A program made the translations under genes and the position numbers. A stretch of 64,000 bases of DNA from Oncomelania hupensis (Eukaryota > Mollusca > Gastropoda > Littorinimorpha > Pomatiopsidae): the NCBI GenBank assembly GCA_036898135.1, contig CM072517.1:60506960-60570959 (forward strand). The letters are read 5' to 3'. Numbering within the stretch: position 1 is the first letter of the stretch; the number at the start of each line of letters is the position of its first letter. Positions 36,913 to 64,000 of the stretch are shown in pieces. The notes beneath the pieces were generated by a model. The model was not told where the DNA came from. It made no database searches and saw only the letters and a program-made list of their open reading frames with translations.

Positions 36913-37655
36913 TTACTTTTTCGAATTTAGCGTGGAGCAGAAACCTCTCCACGATTCTCTTCTCTTACTTTTGAAGAGCTGTCGGCATTGCGCTCGCAAA
37001 CGTTGGTGGTTCTGTTTATTTTCAGAGGTTGGGTGCAGATACATCATTCTTAAAGCTTTTTTACGGGCTTGCTGAAGTTTTTTACATTCATCATCAAACC
37101 AGGTTTTTTTTTTAATTGTATACGGTTTTGATGAAGTTTGCGGGATGGACTCAGCACTGTTTATAACTATGTCAGTGTAGAGCTGTATTGGATCTATGGA
37201 ATTCGAAAATTCCTGTTTCTTAGCACGTAACTGAACCTCAGACAGGTTAGAAAACAGACTCCAATTAGCTTGTTTTAGTTTCCACCTGCCATGAGTTTGC
37301 TCAAGGTTGTCTGAATCATGTTTTAATAAAACCGGAAAAAGGTCGCTACCATGGAGATCTTCAAAAACTGTCCATTTAAAATCCAAAAGTAAGGAGGGAT
37401 CACAGATCGATATATCAATGTGGGACAAGGAAGCGGTTCTTGAACAGAAAAAAGTTGGAGCACCCTCATTCAAAGTTACTAGGTTCAACGAGTCTAAAAT
37501 GTCTTCAATTATTTTCCCCTGAGAATCGGTACGATCGCTCATGGACTAAATATAGATATATTTAGTCCATGGATCGCTACCCCACAGGGGAGAGCGTCCA
37601 TTAAAATCTCCCAACAACAAAAAAGGGGCAGGTAACTGTTGGATCAAATTCTCAA
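36913..37655 (-). pseudogene. I-like LINE: endonuclease C-terminal part
   Basis: LLGDFNGRSPLWGS (catalytic Asp-Asn region of AP-like endonuclease) lies at about 37580-37625, and SHIDISICDPSLL plus DLHGSDLFPVLL (final Ser-Asp-x-x-Pro motif) at about 37320-37430. A ~27-bp palindromic insertion at 37541-37572 breaks the frame between them. Confidence 0.88.
37541..37572. repeat. Perfect short palindrome inserted in the LINE endonuclease
   Basis: Arms CATGGACTAAATATA and TATATTTAGTCCATG around a 2-bp centre. Removing the inner part restores the reading frame across GSDPW and SDRTDS, with CATGG duplicated on either side. Confidence 0.85.
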
Positions 37656-37875
37656 GTTAACTTTTTTTGGTTTCTAAAGTTTTGATTTTGTAAATGAGGG
37701 GTATGTCCAGTTAAATTGAATTTACTCGAATTTTAAGCGACTGATGTCTAAAATCTTTTTTGTTATTGATGCAGAAATGATTGCAATAAAATATGATGAA
37801 CTAATAAATTGAATTCGTGTTTCTGATTTAAAGAGAGACCCATCTGTCCAAGTGGCCCTTGTATTATTTTGAGTA

Positions 37876-37946
<71 letters not shown>
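37876..37946. repeat. (TA)n microsatellite
   Basis: About 35 TA units, just before an R705 fragment. Confidence 0.95.
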
Positions 37947-37948
<2 letters not shown>

Positions 37949-38163
37949 CCACACACAAATAAGGAGTTTAGTCCCGGAAGAGTTTTCAAGAAAAAAGGTA
38001 GGTGACTGGTCTAGCGAAGAAGATAGTATAGCAGATTGATAGAACAGAGCAGGAATGAGAAAGAACAAATGAAAAAGAGCGACAGTGGGAATTTAAAGCA
38101 CTAAATTTCCAGAAAGTGGGGATACTATTTATACTGAAACCCCCGGAACCCCTAAGGGGGAGG
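37947..38163 (-). mobile_element. R705 5'-half fragment (copy d)
   Basis: Starts at ACACACAAATAAGGAGTTTA and reaches ACCCCCGGAACCCCTAAGGG; lacks the LINE-like 3' end, which may have been replaced by the (TA)n tract. Confidence 0.75.
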
Positions 38164-38231
38164 TGATCGAGGTAAACGTTATACATGACGAAAGAGAGGG
38201 AGGGAGGGAGAGAGAGAGAGAGAGAGAGAGA

Positions 38232-38936
38232 TAATTGATTGATTGATTGATTGTTGCTTTAGGTCCAGCGGACTCTTCCGAGCCAAATCAGGACCGGACA
38301 ACCCCCGATCCGCATAAAAGATCTGCTGAAACAACCCTAGTGGGAAAATTGAATGCCCTCCACCGGCCAGTCACTTTACAATAAAGACATCCCACGCAGG
38401 GGACGGCTGAGGCTTTACCCCAACTACTCGAACCCCCGCTTACAAAAACAAAATAGAATACAAACATCATTATAAATTATCAACAAAACATATACATATA
38501 AAATGCCTATATTGCTAAATAATAACATCATAGGAAGCCCTAGTGACCACCCGGCAGAAAGCGTCCAACACTCCCAAGCTGATCCAACAGACCTCATACA
38601 CAAACAAGGAGTCTTGTCCAGGAAGAGTTTTCAAGAAAAAAGGTAGGTCATTGATCTAGCGAAGAAGAAGATAGTATAGCAGAGTGATAGGACAGAGCAG
38701 GAATGGGAAAGAGTAAATGAGGAAGACAGCGACAGTGGGAATTTAAAGCACTAAATTTCCAGAAAGTGGGGATACTATTTATACTGAAACCCCCGGCACC
38801 CCAACGGGGGTACTGTTGCCGCAGTGAATTGGTCATGCCTACAAAGTCAAGACAGGTTTTCAACTGGGGCTTTCACTTTTCCCTTTATAGGTTAGAACAA
38901 TCTACAGTGGCAAGATTGCTCATGACCCCAAGGGGT
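38232..38936 (-). mobile_element. R705 retroposon, full length, copy e
   Basis: (AATC)n tail at 38232-38254, 5' end ACCCCTTGGGG at 38926-38936. Flanked on both sides by (GA)n DNA, consistent with insertion in a GA tract (AGAGAGAG repeats at 38210-38230 and 38937-38948). Very similar to copy a. Confidence 0.87.
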
Positions 38937-39498
38937 AGAGAGAGAGAAGATAAGATAACAATTTTATTTTGCAATGGTAAAAGAGTAAGCGCCGGGAGCG
39001 CTTTTTTACATCTTGCCCTTGGTGTTTGTAACAAGAACTATTAAATACAGAAAATTAATGTTATAATATTAACATCATGGAACAATAACAAATAAACGAT
39101 ATCATCATTAGAAACAAGGAAATAAATTTAAAATCACACTATTGTTAATATGAACAACAAATAATGGTTTTTAAAATTTTTAATGTGTTTTAAGAGATGT
39201 GTTCTAAATGATGTAATTTTATATTCTGGAGTGGGAAGATCATCGGGAAAGTTATTCCGTTATTCCACAGAGTTGAACCACAATAAGCTAGACTAGTTTT
39301 GAAAAGATCAATTCTTGGAATTGGAACATATAATTTTGTGGACGCTCTGTCAGTTTTTTGGGAAAAAAGAGAACAAAGATAAGAAGATGTATTGCCATAA
39401 AGGATCTTGTGCATAAAAACCCCTTTATTACATTTTAGTCTGTCGGCAAGAGGTAGAATATTAATCCGTTTATAGTCGTCTGGAGATATTTTTTGTTT

Positions 39499-40895
39499 GA
39501 TTGATTGATTGATTAATTGTTGCTTTAGGTCCAGCGGACTCTTCTGAGCCAAATCAGGACCGGACAACCCCCGATCCGCATAAAAGATCTGCTGAAACAA
39601 CCCTAGTGGGAAAACTGAATGCCCTCCACCGGCCAGTCACTTTACAATAAAGACATCCCACGCAGGGGACGGCTGAGGCTTTACCCCAACTACTCGAACC
39701 CCCGGTTACAAAAACAAAATAGAATACAAACATCATTATAAATTATCAACAAAACACATACACATAAAATGCCTATATTGCTAACTAATAACATCATAGG
39801 AAGCCCTAGTGACCACCCGGCAGAAAGCGTCCAATACTCCCAAGCTGATCCAACAGACCTCATACACAAACAAGGAGTCTGATTGATTGATTGATTTATT
39901 GTTGCTTTAGGTCCAGCGGACTCTTCCGAGCCAAATCAGGACCGGACAACCCCCGATCCGCATAAAAGATCTGCTGAAACAACCCCAGTGGGAAAATTGA
40001 ATGCCCTCCACCGGCCAGTCACTTTACAATAAAGACATCCCACGCGGGGGACGGCTGAGGGCTGACCTCAACTACGCGAACACCCCGGTTACAAAAACAA
40101 AATAGAATACAAACATCATTATAAATCATCAACCAAACACATACATATAAAATGCCTATAGTGCTAAATAGTACATTCATAGGAAGCCCAAGTGACCACC
40201 CGGCAGAAAGCGTCCAACACTCCCAAGCTGATCCAACAGACCTCATACACAAACAAGGAGTCTTGTCCAGGAAGAGTTTTCAAGAAAAAAGGTAGGTCAT
40301 TGATCTAGCGAAGAAGAAGATAGTATAGCAGAGTGAAGGACAGAGCAAGAATAGGAAAGAGTAAATGAGGAAGACAGCGACAGTGGGAATTTAAAGCACT
40401 AAATTTCCAGAAAGTGGGGATACTATTTATACTGAAAACCCCCGGCACTCCAACGGGGGTACTGTTGCCGCAGTGAAGCGTCTTGCCTATAAAGGAAAGA
40501 CAGGTTTTCAACTGTGGCTTTCACTGTTCCCTTTATAGGTTTGAACAATCTATAGTGGCAAGATTGCTCATGACCCCAAGGGGTAACAAGGAGTCTTGTC
40601 CAGGGAGAGTTTTCAAGAAAAAAGGTAGGTCATTGATCTAGTGAAGAAGAAGATAGTGTAGCAGAGTGATAGGACAGAGCAGGAATGGGAAAGAGCAAAT
40701 GAGGAAGACAGCGACAGTGGGAATTTAAAGCACTAAATTTCCAGAAAGTGGGGATACTATTTATACTGAAACCCCCGGCACTCCAACGGGGGTACTGTTG
40801 CCGCAGTGAATCGGGTTTTCAACTGGGGCTTTCACTTTTCCTTTTATAGGTTAGAACAATCTACAGTGGCAAGATTGCTCATGACCCCAAGGGGT
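39499..40895 (-). mobile_element. R705 copy g, split by copy h
   Basis: Parts 39499-39880 and 40597-40895 join into a ~681-bp R705. A 12-bp target duplication TATTTTTTGTTT flanks it (39487-39498 and 40896-40907). Confidence 0.9.
39881..40584 (-). mobile_element. R705 copy h, full length, inserted in copy g
   Basis: 704 bp with (AATC)n tail and 5' end ACCCCTTGGGG. Perfect 12-bp duplication AACAAGGAGTCT at 39869-39880 and 40585-40596. Shares its diagnostic differences with copy b at 23750. Confidence 0.93.
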
Positions 40896-40961
40896 TATTT
40901 TTTGTTTAAGAATAACTTATTTAATTGCACGTTTGTGAATTCTAAGTAAAGGCTTCATTGA

Positions 40962-41067
40962 ACAGAGTAGGAATGAGAAAGAACAAAGGAGAAAGACAGC
41001 GACAGTGGGAATTTAAAGCACTCAATTTCCAGAAAGTGAGGATACTATTTATACTGAAATTCCCGAC
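40962..41067 (-). mobile_element. R705 fragment (copy i)
   Basis: The GAACAGAGTAGGAATGAGAAAG to TGAAATTCCCGACACCCC part only; joined directly to an RTE-like LINE fragment. Confidence 0.75.
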
Positions 41068-41975
41068 ACCCCTTGCAGGATGGTCTTTGCAAGGTCTGGT
41101 GCTCTGGTGACGTGGCCATATCATCGGAGTTTCCATTTCTTCACCACTGTGAGCATGTCATCATGTTGTCCAATGGCTTGTGTGATGGTCTATCGGACTT
41201 CGCCATTAGTGATGTGCCGAGTATAGGAAATTACCAGAAGTCTTCGGTAGCACCTCAACTCCATGCTTTGTATTCTTCGTTGTAGATCTGCTGTGAGGGT
41301 CCATGTTTCGCAAGCGTATAGGAAGATGGAGATGACAAGGGAGCGCAGCAGCCTTACCTTGGAATGCAGACTGATGGTCCTGTCTTTCCAAAGGGGCTTC
41401 AATCTTGTCAGGGCAGCAGTTGTTTGTGCGATCCTGGAGAGGACTTTCTGTCAGGAATCATTGTCTAATACAATGGCTCCTAAATATTTAAAGCTATGCA
41501 CTGTCTGTGTTGAGGGATTGACCTTGGACTTTGATGTCGGTGTTGATGCCATTGGTGTTGTTGGTCATAATTTTGATCTTATTTCCATTCCATAGGCTCT
41601 GGAGGTGGTGTCAAGCCTCTGTATCAGATGTTCATGCCATTGTTCCTCTCCAGCCAATGCATCAATGTCATCCACAAAATGGAGGTTGGAGATTGCTCTA
41701 CTCCCTATGCTGACTGTGTCTTCGTGATCTGCAAGGGCATCTGACATGAAGCGCACTAGGAAGATATTTAAGAGTGTTGGAGAGAGTAGGCATCCTCGAC
41801 GCATACCGATTGTTGTTCTGAACCAATTTCTGATGGCGCTGTTGTGGGGACTGCACTGGTAGCCTTGTCATACAAGTTTTCGATGACTTCAATAATTTTA
41901 GGGTTGATGTTGTACCACAGAGCTGCATGCCAGACTCGGTCAAACGCTTTCTCGATGGCCCCACATAAAAACTTC
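41068..41975 (-). mobile_element. RTE-like LINE internal fragment, copy 6
   Basis: The longest RTE-like piece. On the minus strand: KAFDRVWHAALW (RT motif A), MRRGCLLSPTLLNIFLVRFM (motif B), LHFVDDIDALAGEE (motif C), then the thumb/C-terminal segment to the KKRKLRWYGH-equivalent region. The (GATAG)n tail is absent: the 3' end is cut at a junction with R705. Several frameshifts. Confidence 0.87.
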
Positions 41976-41989
41976 AGTCTCTCCTCGTA

Positions 41990-42130
41990 GGAAGGTCAAT
42001 CCAGACATTCCACATATCTTCCTGGCGAATCTGCGCTGGATACCCTCGATCAAGTCAACATGCCTCCTCAAGTATGGGCACCACACAGAGTTAGCGTATC
42101 CCAAGATGGGCATGCTCCTACATGCACATT
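41990..42130 (-). mobile_element. Different LINE RT fragment
   Basis: LGYANSVWCPYLRRHVDLIE and IQRRFARKICGM are a CR1/Jockey-type RT C-terminal motif unlike the RTE-like family next to it; a chimeric junction. Confidence 0.65.
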
Positions 42131-42219
42131 TACCTACAGGTCAAAAGGATGAGAGCCTATGATGCTATCACTACTATACTACATACTATACTAACACTTA
42201 TTTGTCTCAAATAACTATA

Positions 42220-42856
42220 TGTTACGTTGAAACGCGAATGGTAGTACGTCGGAAGCGCGCACGATAGATCTAATCGTTTCGTTTTGCAAAGTATTCAATA
42301 ATGGAGTTTATTTACCTTTGATTTGAGTTTGCATTGTTGTTAGGAGAGGCTTTGTATAACGTTGATAATTTGCGTTAGTCGATATTATCGGAGAATTTTC
42401 TGGATCTGCGTGTTTACTCTCAATAGAAATTTCCCGATACATGTCGAAGCAAGAGGACGTTCCAGAAGGAGAAATAGTAATGTATGACGTAAGTCAGTGA
42501 TGACGATCTTTAATTCTGATTGGTTAGTTGTAATGCGTCATTTCTAGAACAACCTGTCGTCATCTCGAAGGATAGAAAAAATTATATATTCGATGCTTTG
42601 TGTGTTGTGAAAAAGAGTTGTTGATAGTAAGTTGGAAGGTAAACTTGAGAGTGGAAAGACGATTGAGCGATTGTATGCAGTTGTTGATGTATGCTGAATA
42701 AAAGTGGAAAACTTCATACGTCGACTTTGTGACTTGTATGCTGATTGAGCGGGCTGCGTGAATAAACGAATCTGAGTTACACAACTATCAGGAATTCAAG
42801 CATCGGGGCTGAATCAGATACTGATAGAAAACTCCATCATCAAACTGAGTGTAACA
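42220..42856 (+). mobile_element. Solo LTR, copy 1 (637 bp)
   Basis: Begins TGTTACGTTGAAACGCG and ends GAGTGTAACA, so the ends are inverted TGTTAC/GTAACA. Flanked by CTATA at 42215-42219 and 42857-42861, a 5-bp duplication typical of LTR retrotransposon integrase. Inside is a TATA-like element (near 42582) and AATAAA (near 42697) in the order expected for U3-R. No internal retroviral genes are next to it. The family (Gypsy or Bel) cannot be told from the LTR alone. Confidence 0.9.
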
Positions 42857-42861
42857 CTATA

Positions 42862-45125
42862 TTTTGTGATATGCATGTGCATTATAAATTCTGTTTTTTG
42901 AAGTCCAACCCAGCATGTTTTCTGGTCATCCAGAGGAATAATATAAATCATTGAAAGGCATTCACTTACAAAAACTTCATTTATCCAATTAAACTTTAAA
43001 CAGTTTTGGTGTCCAGACAGACATAAATTGTTCAATAGTACTGAATTATCTTTCTCTCCCACATGCTCTCTCATAAAACAAAACCAAAACAAAGTATAAT
43101 TTTCTTGTTGTATTTCTGTAGCAACTCCTGACGCAAGAACATACATTTCTGAAACAATGTCACAAGGCAAAACTATAGTATAACTCAACAATCCAACACA
43201 AAATATTCAGCCACGATTTGTCTTCCAATATTAATTTCACTAATCATATTACACATCTGAAACATATCTGCGAGTACACAAAATTCTTATAATAATGAAG
43301 GCAATTTAAATCTAACATGCTCGACACTTTTTTTCAAGTACTGACTTTATTTGTCATTAAACTGTGCACACTGAAAAAAATTGTAGAGCTGCAAATTAAA
43401 AGAAAATATATATCGAGAATCGAATCAAACGTGCTGAACAAATATTTTCTTCAAACATTCACTTCACCGCTTTCAAAATGTTGTATCTGCATAAATTAAT
43501 GTACAAACTATATTGAGAATCAAATACTAACATGCTGAACAAACGTCTTTCAAACACAACCATGAACCCTTATGTATGTTTTATATATTCTATCACTTTA
43601 CACCCAAGCAGAAGTTTTAAAATAAAATAAAAAAGATCATAAAGTTAATAATAATAATAATAATACGAAAGAAGAGAGAAAGGTGTTCTCCTTTATTAAC
43701 ACACAGCCATAGGAATATAAAAGGTAATGAACTCAAAGAGTCCATCCTACACAAAAGCACTCGCGATTTAAAACATTAACATTTGCTCAAAATGTGAACA
43801 CTCACACAATGCTCAAATTACTCTTTACCATCCAGCAAGTTGAAAGCAAAGCAATCCTGTATCAGGGACTTTCAGCTTACACAAATGTCATCATCTTTAA
43901 ATTTCACGTTTCAAACTTCTCAAATACTTCCAAACTCTCATACATCAAAACAACCGGTCAAACGAACGCTTGGCTTTTCTACACGCAAATGTACCAACCA
44001 CTTCATGCACTTAACAATTCCAAGTCTCACATCACGTGATATTATAATACTTTCTGAGGCATGCTATTTCTTGATACAATCTATAATGCAGCCAAAGGTT
44101 AATTACACAAGTAAATGATAATAAAGGTATTACTTATAAAGCACCCCCAAAGTTCTACTATGGATCTTCTTCCACCCTCAAGAGGTGATATCTCCAAACA
44201 TTAATAACATTTTTGAGGACTAAGAAACTTGTGTATGTGTGTGTGTGTTCTCGTTTACACGGCGTTATTTGGACAAACTAGTGAACATTTACACACCTTG
44301 TTTTGACAGCCCTCGTTGTTTTGACGTCAAACCAATGATCCGTGAGGGTTAGGGTTAGCGTTAGAACACTTAAAAGTACCTAAAAAAGGGGACAAAATAT
44401 GATCCACTGTCAACACAACGTATGTGGTGTTTCATGAAAGTCATAAGAACATTGTGAAAACAAGTATGTGTGTGTGTGTATTGTATAATATCACTGTGGT
44501 GAAGTCTATAGCTTCTGAAGAACTGAAATCACCCTAAAGATATCAATGACAACATCAAGAGCAGAACAAAGTGGCAATGTGTACTCTCTAGGCTGTCACA
44601 CATAAAGTTGTCTTACATAAGCTGTGTCTCAATGGTTCAATATTCCAGCATCAGTTGAAGTCTCAACCACCCTCATCTACAAAATATCTTCTCTTTTATT
44701 GTGGAGAGGGGAGAGGGTGATGAGGTGGGGGATTCCCTTAAGATTTAGGACTGCATGGCAGCAAAAAGCAACTAAAAGACACGGCAATACACTCCAAGCT
44801 GTCCTACGGTGGACTGTTAGCCTGTACCTCCTCAACGTTCTAGTATCTTCCTAACCCTCCCATAAATATGACATCTCACCTTTGCGGACTTACCACAAAA
44901 CTAATCCATGCCAGCATCATGCACAGAACAATCGGGCAACACTCTAAGAAGTTGTACATAGTGGGTTCCAAAGCTATACGCTGATGTTGTAATGGTTTCA
45001 CCACATCTCTGTGGATTGGATAGGACTGCACCAAAAGGTAACGCACTCTCTCTAAACTGTCTTCAAGAAGTGGGTGGATGCACCGCGTGTCAATGTACTA
45101 CTTAGTTTTTTTTTATTTATTCGCG
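42862..45125 (-). other. DDB1 3' UTR and downstream flank
   Basis: AT-rich DNA after the DDB1 stop codon. Candidate minus-strand AATAAA signals are at 45112-45118 (very close to the stop), 44695-44700, 43692-43697 and 43345-43350; the true 3' end is undetermined. A (AAT)n run lies at 43650-43666. No repeat partner was seen for most of it, which fits a UTR. Confidence 0.5.

Positions 45126-64000
<18,875 letters not shown>

Larger units (their letters stand above)
34017..37655 (-). mobile_element. I-like non-LTR retrotransposon (LINE), 5'-truncated, inactive
   Basis: About 3.6 kb on the minus strand. Tail (TTGTA)n at 34017-34045, then the 45-bp terminus GATTATTGCTTTAGGTCCAG... at 34046-34090, then 3' UTR. 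Going upstream: a C-terminal CCHC-like knuckle (34280-34500), RNase H (34466-35115), reverse transcriptase (35118-36897) and the C-terminal part of an AP-like endonuclease (36913-37655). The order EN-RT-RNase H is that of the I clade and relatives. It carries frameshifts, a 4-nt insertion at RT motif A and a palindromic insertion in EN. The 5' end (ORF1 and start of EN) is missing. Confidence 0.92.
38942..40960 (-). mobile_element. LINE C-terminal fragment, split by two nested R705 copies
   Basis: The minus-strand segment 38942-39498 encodes LPLADRLKCNKGVFMHKILYG and FKTSLAYCGSTLWN, typical of the end of a LINE reverse transcriptase, then a 3' UTR and an AAGATAAGATAAC tail (ATCTT units in sense). 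The interruption is R705 copy g, itself containing copy h. The duplicated TATTTTTTGTTT at 39487-39498 and 40896-40907 shows the LINE continues to about 40960. Confidence 0.82.

Noticed and set aside
44345..44366. Telomere-like GGGTTAGGGTTAGC (also GGGTTAGGG inside the MITEs at 18345 and 29600)
   Set aside because: Only two units; the MITE ones are part of that element. No interstitial telomere array.

Overview
The window is eukaryotic, AT-rich and very repeat-dense. It looks like a mollusc, most likely a marine gastropod. This rests on a secreted chitin-binding/PIF-like (shell-matrix type) gene, on many 5'-truncated LINEs and tRNA-headed SINEs with microsatellite tails, and on long (ATT)n, (ATC)n, (GA)n and (TATC)n tracts. 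The species call is inference; no prokaryotic genes, CRISPR arrays or rRNA genes were seen.

Two real, intron-rich host genes converge. (1) On the plus strand, roughly 5.5-32.2 kb, is a secreted PIF-like protein. It has a TATA box at 5501, a probable non-coding first exon, then 12 coding exons whose splice phases all agree. They give a 411-residue product: signal peptide, two chitin-binding (peritrophin-A/CBM14-like) modules, a third Cys-rich segment and a C-terminal laminin-G-like region. A poly(A) signal lies at 32196. (2) On the minus strand, from the right edge down to 45126, is the C-terminal 564 residues of DDB1 (CUL4 ubiquitin-ligase adaptor, damaged-DNA binding subunit), in 13 exons with the first one cut by the window edge. 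Its second-to-last intron has the hallmarks of a minor-spliceosome (U12-type) intron.

Almost everything else is mobile DNA. 0-5.4 kb: low complexity, a degenerate satellite, and RTE-like LINE fragments with (GATAG)n tails. 6.9-31.6 kb: introns of the PIF-like gene with microsatellites, SINEs, a 54-bp minisatellite, a TA-flanked MITE, two copies of a 575-578-bp MITE with target duplications, LINE fragments and a frameshifted THAP-domain pseudogene. 33.4-42.1 kb: a 3.6-kb I-like LINE (endonuclease, RT, RNase H, all broken) and a dense nest of a ~705-bp repeat, here called R705. 42.2-64 kb: DDB1 introns and flank, with two solo LTRs, two TTAA-flanked piggyBac-like elements, a second I-like LINE that lost its RNase H, and hAT-like elements.

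The main system-level observation is parasitism by tail sharing. R705 starts at a fixed 5' end and carries the same ~45-bp 3' end as the I-like LINE, followed by a short tandem tail. This suggests R705 is a non-autonomous retroposon mobilised by that LINE. Nested insertions with clean target-site duplications give a relative order of events.
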